Of a stretch of DNA of 48,074 nucleotides, positions 39,955 to 48,074 are shown in pieces. The stretch spans positions 1 to 48,074 of the forward strand of contig CAMGMU010000007.1 in assembly GCA_946059305.1 (NCBI GenBank), written 5' to 3'. Within the stretch, counting starts at the first letter, position 1, and each line of letters begins with the position of its first letter. A model generated the notes under the pieces. It did not search any database and was not told where the DNA came from. It was given only the letters and a program-made list of their open reading frames with translations. Both the position numbers and the translations under genes were made by a program. This DNA is from an uncultured Bacteroidales bacterium. Lineage in GTDB: Bacteria; Bacteroidota; Bacteroidia; Bacteroidales; Paludibacteraceae.

Positions 39955-41454
39955 ATGAACACAAATGTCCATACTCTCGAGGTGTCAGACAAGGGTCAAC
40001 GCCCTGTCCGATTCACGTATCCTTTCAATTACCTTCCCCACCCTTGGGCGGAAGAAGCGGCAGAAGAAGTGATGCGTGAGGTAAGAGCGTATCAGCTCTC
40101 CAATCCGCAATCGGAGCTGTTCAGGCAGGGTAAAATGTTCGGTGTTTTGGTGGTAGAAGCGCCCGATGGCAGCATCGGCTATCTCCGCGCTTTTTCTGCT
40201 ATGCTTGATGGCTCGTATCACCACGAGGGCTTCGTTCCGCCCGTGGTGGATATCAGTCGGCCTGACGGCTTTTTCAAGCAGGAAGAGGCTCAGATAAGCG
40301 CCATCAACAAGCGTCTGAAAGAGGTAGAAGGCAGTCAGGTGGAGGAGTTGAAAAACGAACGGAAACAACGCAGTCAAGCCCTCCAGCGGTGGATGTTCAG
40401 CCAATACAAAATGCGCAACGCACAAGGGCAAACACGCGACCTTCTCGATATTTTCAAAAACGAGAAACCCATCCTTTCAGAAGAAGAATATTACGGCAAA
40501 CGCGCAATCAAATCGGCAGACCATCCCAATATGCCACCTTCAGGAGCCGGAGAATGTTGCGCACCCAAACTGCTGCAATTTGCATTTGCCAACAACCTCC
40601 GGCCGCTTTGCATGGCCGAGTTCTGGATGGGCGCATCCCCACAGAGCGAAATCCGCAAAGAGGGGCAATTCTACCCGGCTTGTCAGAGCAAATGCAAGCC
40701 CATCTTGCGCCACATGTTAGACGGCATTCCATCAGACGATGACCCGGCTCGCAAAAGCAACGAAGCGTTGGCCACACAAACGCAAATTCTATACGAAGAC
40801 GCGTATATGCTGGCCGTGAACAAACCCGCAGGGCTGCTTACCGTACGCGGCACAAACGGCGATTACAGCTTACTCGATTGGCTGCATAACCCTGATTATC
40901 GGCCCGTTCATCGCCTCGATATGGACACCAGCGGCATCGTGCTCATTGCCAAAACTTCCGACGCGTATATCCGTTTGCAACAACTTTTTCTGCGCCGGGA
41001 TATTACGAAGCGCTATGAAGCAGTACTCGAGCAGAACACGTACTTTGCACGACCATTTGTGTACGATGAACGTACGATGAACGTGCAATCAACGATGGAA
41101 GAGAGGCCGCCAATGAGCGGACAAATAGCCCTTCCGCTCAGCCGTGATCCCTTCGATAGGCCTCGACAACGAGTGGATGTTCAGCATGGCAAAACGGCCA
41201 TCACAGACTACCGCATTCGGGAGATTAGAGCAGACGGCACGATTTTTGTAGATTTCTTTCCGCGTACGGGTCGCACGCATCAGTTGCGCGTACATGCAGC
41301 TCATCCACAGGGACTCGATTCGCCCATTCTCGGCGACCGACTCTACGGAGACGGAAGAAAAGCGGCAAGGCTGATGCTCCATGCTGCCGAGCTGCAGTTT
41401 GTCCATCCGTTTACCAATCAACCCATTACTATTCATTGTCCATCTAATTTCTGA
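39955..41454 (+). CDS. RluA-family RNA pseudouridine synthase with long N-terminal extension
   Basis: 499 aa, much longer than the core RluA domain (about 220 aa). The C-terminal domain carries the catalytic Asp in HRLDMDTSGIVLIAKT and the fold motif FFPRTGRTHQLRVHAAHPQG. The N-terminal part of about 260 residues (FTYPFNYLPHPWAEEAAEEV, a coiled coil about 100-150, then PSGAGECCAPKLLQFAFANN) occurs in Bacteroidetes members and has a Cys-containing motif. It modifies U to pseudouridine in rRNA or tRNA; target unknown. The start agrees with the family opening FTYPF and with the promoter, leaving almost no 5' UTR. Confidence 0.9.
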   Translation: MNTNVHTLEVSDKGQRPVRFTYPFNYLPHPWAEEAAEEVMREVRAYQLSNPQSELFRQGKMFGVLVVEAPDGSIGYLRAFSAMLDGSYHHEGFVPPVVDISRPDGFFKQEEAQISAINKRLKEVEGSQVEELKNERKQRSQALQRWMFSQYKMRNAQGQTRDLLDIFKNEKPILSEEEYYGKRAIKSADHPNMPPSGAGECCAPKLLQFAFANNLRPLCMAEFWMGASPQSEIRKEGQFYPACQSKCKPILRHMLDGIPSDDDPARKSNEALATQTQILYEDAYMLAVNKPAGLLTVRGTNGDYSLLDWLHNPDYRPVHRLDMDTSGIVLIAKTSDAYIRLQQLFLRRDITKRYEAVLEQNTYFARPFVYDERTMNVQSTMEERPPMSGQIALPLSRDPFDRPRQRVDVQHGKTAITDYRIREIRADGTIFVDFFPRTGRTHQLRVHAAHPQGLDSPILGDRLYGDGRKAARLMLHAAELQFVHPFTNQPITIHCPSNF

Positions 41455-41461
41455 TTATCCC

Positions 41462-42436
41462 ATGCTTTTTCTTCAGGCAGATCTCACTACCCCTCCCGTC
41501 ATCAACCCCGACTCGCTTCAGCAACGCACGCAGATGATGATCGAGCAAGCCATCACCAACCCCGAAACGTTTTGGCATGACCTCATTCAGCAGGCTATCC
41601 ATTTCGGAATCAAAGTGCTGGCCGCCATCATCATTTACTTGATTGGCGCGTGGATTATTAGGAGGGTAAAGAACCTCCTCGCGAAAATCTTCATGCGTCG
41701 CCATACTGAACGCACGTTAGCTTCGTTCGTTACCTCGCTCGTGAGCATCATGATGACCATCATCCTCATCGTGATTACCGTAAGCACTCTCGGCATTGAC
41801 ACCACCTCGCTCGCGGCACTTCTCGCGGCCGGAGGTATGGCTATCGGTATGGCATTGTCTGGCACCGTGCAGAATTTCGCAGGCGGCATCATGCTGCTCG
41901 TTTTCAAGCCCTTCAAAGCAGGCGATTTCATTGAGGCACAAGGATATACAGGCACGGTTATGGCCGTTTCTATCGTTTCTACGAAAATCCTCACCACCGA
42001 CAACCGCGTGATTATCCTGCCCAACGGCACCCTATCTAACGGCACCATCAATAACTTCTCCGCCCAACCGCTCCGGCGAGTGGATATCAACGTGTCGGTA
42101 GCTTACGGCTCTGACGCCGACGCCTGCATTGCCCTCCTCCTCTCGATGATGAAAGAGGATAAACGCGTACTCTCATCGGCCGACAAACGACCCGTATCAA
42201 CGAGCTCATCAGCGGTTAACCTGCAAGGCATCCCCATACCGGACCCCTTCTGCGGACTATCTTCGCTTAATAGCAACGACATCACGTTCGTAACGCGTTG
42301 TTGGGTACGAGTAGAAGACTATTGGGACGTATATTTTGATCTGCAGAAACGCTTCTACACCGAGCTGCCGCAACACGGCTTCGACTTCGCATATCCGCAC
42401 ATGGACGTAAATATCATCAGCCAACCTCAAGCATGA
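41462..42436 (+). CDS. MscS-family mechanosensitive ion channel
   Basis: About 324 aa from ATG 41462 (MLFLQADLTTPPV), 7 nt after the upstream stop. The longer frame from 41381 overlaps the RluA gene by 74 bp and is unlikely. The N-terminal helices (GIKVLAAIIIYLIGAWIIRR, VSIMMTIILIVITVSTLG) are followed by the pore-lining TM3 with Ala/Gly packing: LAALLAAGGMAIGMALSGTV then QNFAGGIMLLVFKPFKAGDF. The beta and C-terminal domains follow. It releases solutes under hypo-osmotic shock. Its stop overlaps mutY as ATGA. Confidence 0.92.
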   Translation: MLFLQADLTTPPVINPDSLQQRTQMMIEQAITNPETFWHDLIQQAIHFGIKVLAAIIIYLIGAWIIRRVKNLLAKIFMRRHTERTLASFVTSLVSIMMTIILIVITVSTLGIDTTSLAALLAAGGMAIGMALSGTVQNFAGGIMLLVFKPFKAGDFIEAQGYTGTVMAVSIVSTKILTTDNRVIILPNGTLSNGTINNFSAQPLRRVDINVSVAYGSDADACIALLLSMMKEDKRVLSSADKRPVSTSSSAVNLQGIPIPDPFCGLSSLNSNDITFVTRCWVRVEDYWDVYFDLQKRFYTELPQHGFDFAYPHMDVNIISQPQA

Positions 42437-43422
42437 TTAACCATAGCGCCCTATATCATTGGTACGAATCCTCCAAGCGCGAGTTGCCTTGGCGCGACAC
42501 CACCAACGCCTACCGCATCTGGCTCTCAGAGATCATCCTCCAGCAAACGAGGGTGCAGCAGGGCATGGACTATTGGTGGCGGTTCGTAGAGCGCTTCCCA
42601 CAAGTGGAAGACTTAGCCAACGCCACCGAAGATGAAGTTATGCTCCTTTGGCAAGGCCTCGGATACTACTCCCGCGCCCGCAACCTCCACAAAGCCGCCA
42701 AGCTGATTGTCAGCAATGGTTGGGCACCCTTCCCTACCCGTTTTGAGGATGTGATTCAACTGCCGGGAGTAGGCGAATACACCGCTGGAGCCATCATGTC
42801 GTTTGCTTACAACGCCCCTTATCCGGCGGCCGATGGCAATGTGTATCGGGTGCTATCCCGACTCATGGATTGCGACGAGCCGTTCGACACGACCGCTGGC
42901 AAAAAGCGTTTCCGCCAATACGCGTGGGAGTTGCTCGATCGCGAGCAACCACGTTTGCACAACTCCGCCATCATGGAGCTCGGGGCGCTCTTCTGCACCC
43001 CCGGTCAGCCCGACTGCCCGCATTGCCCACTCTCCGGCAACTGCCGAGCCTACGCGAGCGGCACCGTCTGTCTCCTGCCCGTAAGAAAGCCGCGTACACC
43101 ACTCAAAGATCGGTATCTACATTACACCATCTACCTCAATCCAGACGGTTTCACCCTCCTCCACCAGCGGAAAGAGAAAGATATCTGGCACCATCTATGG
43201 GAGTTTCCGCTCGCGGAATGTGCATCATCCGAAGAGCTCGGACGAGAAGATTTTCGGCACGTGCTCTCCCACCAGCGACTGCACGCAAGATTCGATATTT
43301 GCCGAGTAAACGACTTGCCAACCCTCCCCGATTGCAGCACTATCCCCTTCTCGAGCATACATGAGTATGCCCTTTCCAGACTCACGCTTCGATTCCTCGA
43401 ATCAATAGAGCAACCACATTAG
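42433..43422 (+). CDS. mutY: A/G-specific adenine glycosylase
   Basis: 329 aa. The catalytic Glu is in LSEIILQQTRVQQG, the helix-hairpin-helix in LPGVGEYTAGAIMSFAY and the catalytic Asp in AADGNVYRVLSRL. The iron-sulfur ligands C-x6-C-x2-C-x5-C are seen as CTPGQPDCPHCPLSGNC. A C-terminal NUDIX-like 8-oxoG recognition domain starts near KDRYLHYTIYLNPDG. It removes A mispaired with 8-oxoguanine. It overlaps the mscS stop by 4 nt. Confidence 0.95.
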   Translation: MINHSALYHWYESSKRELPWRDTTNAYRIWLSEIILQQTRVQQGMDYWWRFVERFPQVEDLANATEDEVMLLWQGLGYYSRARNLHKAAKLIVSNGWAPFPTRFEDVIQLPGVGEYTAGAIMSFAYNAPYPAADGNVYRVLSRLMDCDEPFDTTAGKKRFRQYAWELLDREQPRLHNSAIMELGALFCTPGQPDCPHCPLSGNCRAYASGTVCLLPVRKPRTPLKDRYLHYTIYLNPDGFTLLHQRKEKDIWHHLWEFPLAECASSEELGREDFRHVLSHQRLHARFDICRVNDLPTLPDCSTIPFSSIHEYALSRLTLRFLESIEQPH

Positions 43423-43443
43423 TAACCCTAAAATTCCACTATC

Positions 43444-44763
43444 ATGAAACAAGAAGTTTATGACCTTATCCGTCAATTCAAGCAGTACGACGCATTTTGG
43501 GCTGTAGCAGAAAACGTAAAAGAAGATGCCGAATGCCAACGCATTTTCCAGCTTATTTTAGGCATTACCGATTTTGTTTGTGAGCTCGAAGGCGACCTCG
43601 AACAGATCAAACAGCAGGCCGACCAAGGTAATCCTTATATGGCTTACGCCTATGCACGCTACATGGATATTATCTCTCCTGACTCTAACTCCATTGATAA
43701 TGCCTACGACTATTACACCCGTGCTCAAGAAGGCGGTGTGCCGGATGCGTACGCACGACTGGCTGCTATGTTTAGAGATGGCGACTTGGGCGAAGTCGAC
43801 CTGCGCAAATATGAAGAGTTACTGAATGAGGGCATCGAACACGAGAGCTCGGCAGCGGCATACTTCATGCTTTTAGACATGGTGTATGGCAATAATAATG
43901 CGATAGTTGATCCTAAGAGAGCCTATGAGATGGCGGAGAACTTCACGAAAACGGGAGACTTCCACTATGGACGTTTTTACATCATTATGGGTAAGGCTGA
44001 CGAGAAACTAGGTCGCTATGCCAATGCCTCCAACAACTTCGAGTTGGCTACACAATATGGTTTCGCAGAAGGCTATTATTGGCAAGCACTATCCGAATGC
44101 ATGGATCCCAGAACAGGAGAGATAGTTGACAGAGACCGGTTTGGAGAGTTGATAGAGCTGGGCGAAGAAAATGGTTGCTCGAGCGCGAGTATAGCATACT
44201 TATGCATTCTTACAGAGGAGGAGTTTGAATCGTATTCCCAAGAGGATCAAGAGCAGCTGCATGAAGCGGTGGAATATGTCCTGAATACTGCGATTGAGAA
44301 AGGCAATGGCATGGCGGCTTATTTCTTAGGATTGAACTACGAAAGCGGTGGTTATGGGTTTGAAAAAGATGCTGAGAAGGCTTTTTCTTGCTATACTAAG
44401 GGAGCTATTTTGCATGATAACGACGCCAGCCGAGCGGCCGCACGAATGATACTCGAAGACCATACGGCACCTGAAGAATACAGCGAGGATTTCGGTTATG
44501 AATTGCTTTACAGAGCCCTTCAGCTCGGCAACGACTGCCTCAGAGATGTGATTGCGGCTTACTGCTCTGGGCACCTCACCGAGCATGCGGCTATGATAGA
44601 AAGTACGTATCTACCCATGTTTCATAAGCTGCCTAAAGAAGACGATAATGAAAGCTACGAATACGACGATGACGACGATGCGTACAACGACGATCACGAG
44701 TATCTCTACGATGGCGAGCAAGAAATAGGCGAAGACGATTGGAGCGCCCCTGCCAAAGAATAG
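43444..44763 (+). CDS. Sel1-repeat (TPR-like) protein with acidic tail
   Basis: 439 aa, cytoplasmic (no signal peptide). Sel1-like helices recur: GNPYMAYAYARYMDIISPDS, GGVPDAYARLAAMFRDGDLG, GNGMAAYFLGLNYESGGYGF then EKDAEKAFSCYTKGA. The last 40 or so residues are highly acidic (EYDDDDDAYNDDHEYLYDG). Sel1 proteins are scaffolds for protein complexes; the partner is unknown here. It lies 21 nt after mutY and may be cotranscribed. recA downstream has its own promoter. Confidence 0.8.
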   Translation: MKQEVYDLIRQFKQYDAFWAVAENVKEDAECQRIFQLILGITDFVCELEGDLEQIKQQADQGNPYMAYAYARYMDIISPDSNSIDNAYDYYTRAQEGGVPDAYARLAAMFRDGDLGEVDLRKYEELLNEGIEHESSAAAYFMLLDMVYGNNNAIVDPKRAYEMAENFTKTGDFHYGRFYIIMGKADEKLGRYANASNNFELATQYGFAEGYYWQALSECMDPRTGEIVDRDRFGELIELGEENGCSSASIAYLCILTEEEFESYSQEDQEQLHEAVEYVLNTAIEKGNGMAAYFLGLNYESGGYGFEKDAEKAFSCYTKGAILHDNDASRAAARMILEDHTAPEEYSEDFGYELLYRALQLGNDCLRDVIAAYCSGHLTEHAAMIESTYLPMFHKLPKEDDNESYEYDDDDDAYNDDHEYLYDGEQEIGEDDWSAPAKE

Positions 44764-44886
44764 GTTGGACCATCATATTTTGCATTCGCAAAAGGGATAA
44801 CACCATCAGCATTCACAAACTTTTTGAGTGCTGAGAAATATCTCTCATAAAAATAATCACAAAAAATAGGCTTTTTTTACACCATT

Positions 44887-44918
44887 TTTGCATATTTCGA
44901 TTATTTTTTGTACTTTTG
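44887..44918 (+). promoter_or_regulatory. promoter of recA
   Basis: TTTG (44887-44890), 20-bp spacer, TACTTTTG (44911-44918). The start is near 44924, about 30 nt before the ATG. No LexA-type palindrome was recognised nearby. Confidence 0.75.
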
Positions 44919-44955
44919 CAAAAAATATTACGCATAATCATTTTTATTTTCAATA

Positions 44956-45990
44956 ATGGAACCAAAAAACCAACCCAAAGGTAAGTCTGAGGCTCTCAAA
45001 GAAGCCTTGGAGAAACTTGAAAAATCCTATGGTAAGGGTATCGTAATGCGTTTGGGCGAAGACCATTTCGACGAGGTACCCGTAATCAGCACCGGCTCTA
45101 TCGGCTTGAACGTTGCCCTCGGAGTAGGCGGTTATCCGCGCGGAAGAATCGTAGAAATCTTCGGTCCTGAATCATCAGGTAAGACCACCCTCGCTATTCA
45201 TGCTATTGCAGAGGTGCAGAAGCAAGGTGGCATAGCTGCCATCATCGATGCTGAACATGCGTTTGACCGCTACTATGCCGAAGCGCTCGGGGTGGATGTT
45301 GACAACCTGCTTATCTCGCAGCCTGACTGTGGTGAACAAGCTCTCGAGATTGCCGACCAGCTTATCAGCAGTGCTGCTATCGACCTCGTTATCGTGGACT
45401 CTGTTGCGGCACTTACACCGAAAGCCGAACTCACGGGCGACATGGGCGACAACAAAGTGGGATTGCAAGCGAGACTCATGAGTCAAGCACTCCGTAAACT
45501 TACCGCAAGCATCAATAAGACCAATACATGCTGCATCTTCATCAACCAACTCCGAGAGAAAATCGGTGTGATGTTTGGCAGTCCGGAAACAACCACTGGA
45601 GGTAACGCACTCAAATTCTATTCATCCGTTAGACTCGATATTCGACGCTTCGGACAAATCAAAGATGGCGAAGACATAGTCGGCAACAACGTAAGAGTAA
45701 AAGTCATCAAAAACAAAGTGGCGCCTCCGTTTAAGAAAGCGGAGTTCGACATCATGTTTGGTGAAGGCATTTCCAAGACCGGCGAGATAGTGGATCTTGG
45801 CGTTGAATATGGCGTGATTAAGAAATCCGGTTCGTTCTTCTCATATGGTGACACCCGCTTGGGGCAGGGTCGAGAAAACGTGAAGGCCATGCTTTTGGAG
45901 AACCCCGACCTCATGGAAGAACTTGAAGAGAAGATTACCGAAGCCATCAAAACGGCTGAAAAAGAAGGCAGTAAACGTGCTAAAAAATAA
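44956..45990 (+). CDS. recA: recombinase RecA
   Basis: 344 aa, typical length. Walker [18 protein letters not shown], Walker [17 protein letters not shown], loop L1 [19 protein letters not shown] and L2 with [20 protein letters not shown], then [16 protein letters not shown]. The C-terminus is basic-acidic mixed ([13 protein letters not shown]). It catalyses homologous strand exchange and is useful as a phylogenetic marker for this genome. A plus-strand promoter lies just upstream, and the FAD oxidoreductase gene follows after 17 nt. Confidence 0.98.
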   Translation: MEPKNQPKGKSEALKEALEKLEKSYGKGIVMRLGEDHFDEVPVISTGSIGLNVALGVGGYPRGRIVEIFGPESSGKTTLAIHAIAEVQKQGGIAAIIDAEHAFDRYYAEALGVDVDNLLISQPDCGEQALEIADQLISSAAIDLVIVDSVAALTPKAELTGDMGDNKVGLQARLMSQALRKLTASINKTNTCCIFINQLREKIGVMFGSPETTTGGNALKFYSSVRLDIRRFGQIKDGEDIVGNNVRVKVIKNKVAPPFKKAEFDIMFGEGISKTGEIVDLGVEYGVIKKSGSFFSYGDTRLGQGRENVKAMLLENPDLMEELEEKITEAIKTAEKEGSKRAKK

Positions 45991-46007
45991 TTGAGTCCAC
46001 GTATCAG

Positions 46008-47702
46008 ATGACGCAAGTCAGTCTTATCTTATCGCCTGAGCAAGCGGCAAACAAGCAGTCTATTCAGAAGGCAGTAGCACGTCAGTTGCAGCTGCCTTCT
46101 GAGGCTGTATTGGCATGGCGCATCACCAAACGATCGGTGGATGCGCGCCAGCGAGACATAAAAATATTACTCACCATTCAGGTTTTTCTCTCGCCCGATG
46201 AGTCGCAACTGCCGCCGTATTCAGCACCCGTCTATCCCGATGTGAGCAAAGCACCAAGGCAAGTCATAATCATCGGAGCAGGGCCGGCTGGGCTCTTTGC
46301 TGCACTCACTCTCATCGAACACGGCATCCGACCCCTCATCATCGAACGAGGAAAACCCGTAAGCGAACGAAAAGTGGATATCGCTTGCATCAATAAAAAC
46401 GAAGGCATCCACCCCGAGTCTAATTACTGCTTCGGCGAAGGCGGTGCCGGCACGTTCTCCGATGGCAAGCTCTTTAGCCGATCCAAGAAGAGGGGAAACA
46501 TGCAGCGAGTTATGGAGATTTTCCATTATCACGGAGCCGATGATGCCATCCTCTATGAGGCACATGCCCATATCGGGTCAGACAAGTTACCCGGTGTCAT
46601 TCGCCACATGCGCGAGACCATCCTCAATTCAGGAGGGGAAATCCATTTCGGAGAAAAACTCACGGCCCTTCATCACGAAGCCGACCGCATCATTGCCACT
46701 ACCGAAAGCGAGCAAGGTCAGCACACCTACTCCCTTCCCCTCTCCGGCCTCCATCGGGGAGCCATCATCCTCGCCATCGGTCATTCGGCACACGACACCT
46801 ACCGCATGCTCGCTTCATCGGGTATACGGCTCGAACCGAAAGGTTTCGCACTCGGCGTACGAATAGAGCACCCGCAACATCTGATAGACGACCTGATGTA
46901 TCATCGCAGCCCCCTCCGCGCCAAAGGGCTGCTTCCTGCTGCCAATTACGCGCTCGTCACGCAAGTGAAAAATGCGTATGGGCAACGAGGAGCATACAGC
47001 TTCTGCATGTGCCCAGGTGGTCATATCGTGCCCGCAGGAAGCACCACGCATAGTGGCGTAGTAAATGGCATGTCGGCCTCACGACGCAACTCACCTTTCG
47101 CCAATTCAGGTATGGTTGTAGAACTCCATCCCGAGGATATGGTAGCGGATAAGAGCGCAGCCAACCATCCAGCAGAGAGCACAGCCAACCATCCAGCAGA
47201 GAGCACAGCCAACCATTTATCTGAGAGTACAATCATGGCCCTGCAATGCCTCGATTGGCAGGAAAAAGTAGAATTCAATAGTTGGAAAAATGGCGCTTAT
47301 GCAGCCGGAAAACCGGATAGTGCCATTGCTCCCGCGCAACGCATGCGCGATTTTGTAGAAGGTCATCCTTCGCGCGATCTACCCTTATGCTCCTATCTTC
47401 CTGGGTGTATCCCATCCCGATTGGATCAGTGGCTACCGCAAGTAGTCAGCTTAGCGCTCCGGCAAGCCTTCCGCGACTTTGATAAGAAATACCCCGGCTT
47501 CCTCACTAACGATGCCATTATCTTAGGCGTAGAGAGCCGAAGCAGCAGTCCGGTACGTATCCCCCGCGACCCGCATACGATGCAGCATCCTGATTTTCCT
47601 GGCTTGTATCCAGCAGGCGAAGGAGCAGGATATGCCGGAGGCATCACCTCCTCTGCTCTCGATGGTATCAATGCCGCTAATCAAATAGCTGCTTTGTACT
47701 GA
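46008..47702 (+). CDS. FAD-dependent oxidoreductase (COG2509-like)
   Basis: 564 aa. The N-terminal extension of about 85 residues (SLILSPEQAANKQSIQKAVA) precedes the dinucleotide-binding motif VIIIGAGPAGLFAALTLIEH. GEGGAGTFSDGKLFSRSKKR and the C-terminal GLYPAGEGAGYAGGITSSAL are signatures of the uncharacterised FAD-dependent dehydrogenase group common in Bacteroidetes. Substrate unknown. Odd feature: residues about 383-406 are three tandem copies of an 8-residue unit (STANHPAE-like) encoded by a 24-bp tandem repeat, probably in a surface loop. Likely cotranscribed with recA. Confidence 0.87.
   Translation: MTQVSLILSPEQAANKQSIQKAVARQLQLPSEAVLAWRITKRSVDARQRDIKILLTIQVFLSPDESQLPPYSAPVYPDVSKAPRQVIIIGAGPAGLFAALTLIEHGIRPLIIERGKPVSERKVDIACINKNEGIHPESNYCFGEGGAGTFSDGKLFSRSKKRGNMQRVMEIFHYHGADDAILYEAHAHIGSDKLPGVIRHMRETILNSGGEIHFGEKLTALHHEADRIIATTESEQGQHTYSLPLSGLHRGAIILAIGHSAHDTYRMLASSGIRLEPKGFALGVRIEHPQHLIDDLMYHRSPLRAKGLLPAANYALVTQVKNAYGQRGAYSFCMCPGGHIVPAGSTTHSGVVNGMSASRRNSPFANSGMVVELHPEDMVADKSAANHPAESTANHPAESTANHLSESTIMALQCLDWQEKVEFNSWKNGAYAAGKPDSAIAPAQRMRDFVEGHPSRDLPLCSYLPGCIPSRLDQWLPQVVSLALRQAFRDFDKKYPGFLTNDAIILGVESRSSSPVRIPRDPHTMQHPDFPGLYPAGEGAGYAGGITSSALDGINAANQIAALY
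47153..47224 (+). repeat. in-frame 24-bp minisatellite in the FAD oxidoreductase gene
   Basis: AGCRCAGCCAACCATCCAGC followed by AGAG occurs at 47153-47176 and 47177-47200, with a diverged third copy at 47201-47224. The unit keeps frame and encodes S-[AT]-A-N-H-[PL]-[AS]-E. Confidence 0.9.
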
Positions 47703-47768
47703 AAAAGGTTTACTCATTTACGGATATCGTTTCTTAATAATCGTACATTAACAAAATTTCTCGTTTCT

Positions 47769-47803
47769 GACCCCCTCTTCCCCCTAAGGGGGACGAGGGG
47801 GTC
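47769..47803. terminator. GC-rich nested hairpin after the FAD oxidoreductase gene
   Basis: Outer stem GACCCCCTC (47769-47777) with GAGGGGGTC (47795-47803), and inner CCCCCTAAGGGGG. There is no good T-run. It may stop transcription or may be the right-hand edge of the adjoining repeat element. Confidence 0.5.
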
Positions 47804-47972
47804 TTGGAACATTTGGAACGGCCCTTGGCCAAAGGACCGCGCTTTGGCGCTCTTGGAACCATTTGGAACTTTGGAACGGCCTTTGGCCAATGGACCGCGC
47901 TTTGGCGCTCTTGGAACGCCCGCAAGGTTTTTGCGGCCCTTGTATTGTTCATTGGCAGGAGATATTATCTCC
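47800..47972 (-). repeat. dispersed repeat element, copy B (inverted relative to copy A)
   Basis: Read on the minus strand it starts with the palindrome GGAGATATTATCTCC (47958-47972), then ACAATACAAGGGCCGCAA, a long hairpin, and GTTCCA-spaced hairpins (TGGAAC on plus at 47805, 47814, 47854, 47864, 47872, 47912). A 46-bp block is duplicated with a 58-bp period (47814-47859 and 47872-47917), containing GGCC/GGCC and GCGC/GCGC stems. Just upstream on the minus strand is TAACTTTG (47977-47984), a possible promoter -7 element without an obvious TTG partner. From here to 48074 nothing else is seen, apart from a GCCAT/ATGGC hairpin at about 47996-48015. Confidence 0.75.
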
Positions 47973-48074
47973 GTTGCAAAGTTACTAATTACACCAGCCA
48001 TAGGAGTTATGGCTGGCACTCGCTATCGAAGCCATATACGGATGGCTTCTTCATCTACTATCCCACTTTTGTGG

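Noticed and set aside
44790..44850. CAGCATTCA/TGAGTGCTG hairpin as terminator of the Sel1 gene
   Set aside because: The 9-bp stem is real, but no T-run follows, so a terminator call is not supported.

Overview
The window looks like a chromosomal segment of a Bacteroidales bacterium of the T9SS-carrying, propionate-producing gut or rumen type (Porphyromonadaceae/Paludibacteraceae-like; the exact genus cannot be read from here). The reasons are: Bacteroidetes promoters (TTTG, then 19-20 bp, then TAnnTTTG) before at least seven transcription units; lipoproteins with Bacteroidetes-type signals; a type IX secretion C-terminal sorting domain; LruC-domain lipoproteins; and a biotin/sodium methylmalonyl-CoA decarboxylase operon. 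No rRNA, tRNA, CRISPR array or intact insertion sequence was seen.

Layout. 1-600: a small smalltalk-like protein gene, arrays of tiny hairpins joined by a GTTCCA spacer, and a bidirectional terminator. 617-6793 (minus): two paralogous LruC-domain lipoproteins and an OmpA/TPR outer-membrane protein, with a transposase remnant at 2682-2849. 6834-21209 (minus): one compact exopolysaccharide/O-antigen-type locus, in transcription order export lipoprotein, Wzc-like kinase, Wzx, GT4, GT2, GT2, Wzy-like polymerase, acetyltransferase, tandem GT4-GT4 fusion, WecG-type transferase, WecC, WecB. It is preceded by a leader of about 490 nt (21210-21704) that is rich in hairpins and holds an intrinsic terminator between promoter and first gene. 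21940-22200: a low-complexity tract with an 11-bp period. 22356-23336 (minus): secreted esterase. 23673-27814 (plus): methylmalonyl-CoA epimerase plus the four-subunit sodium-pumping decarboxylase. 28033-33192 (plus): GH3 lipoprotein, MtaB, SemiSWEET and YeiH-type transporter. 33381-35601: a cobalamin riboswitch with terminator controlling a T9SS-secreted protein. 35674-39807 (minus): orphan flippase, PNGase F-like lipoprotein, TSCPD protein, flavodiiron protein. 39955-47702 (plus): RluA-family synthase, MscS channel, MutY, Sel1 protein, RecA, FAD oxidoreductase. 47769-47972: another hairpin-array repeat, inverted relative to the one at 388-480.

The most striking unit is at 33381-35601. A B12 riboswitch with a clear terminator platform precedes a T9SS cargo protein whose middle region (about residues 226-346) resembles DUF4430, the transcobalamin/intrinsic-factor C-terminal-like fold. 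This suggests a surface or released cobalamin-capture protein that differs from the BtuB/BtuG/BtuH systems. The same window encodes the epimerase and decarboxylase steps around B12-dependent methylmalonyl-CoA mutase, so a cobalamin need is plausible.

Other leads are the structured leader of the polysaccharide operon, which carries an anti-Shine-Dalgarno-like segment near its 5' end, and the dispersed GTTCCA hairpin arrays at both window ends. All calls come from reading motifs. No database search was run.
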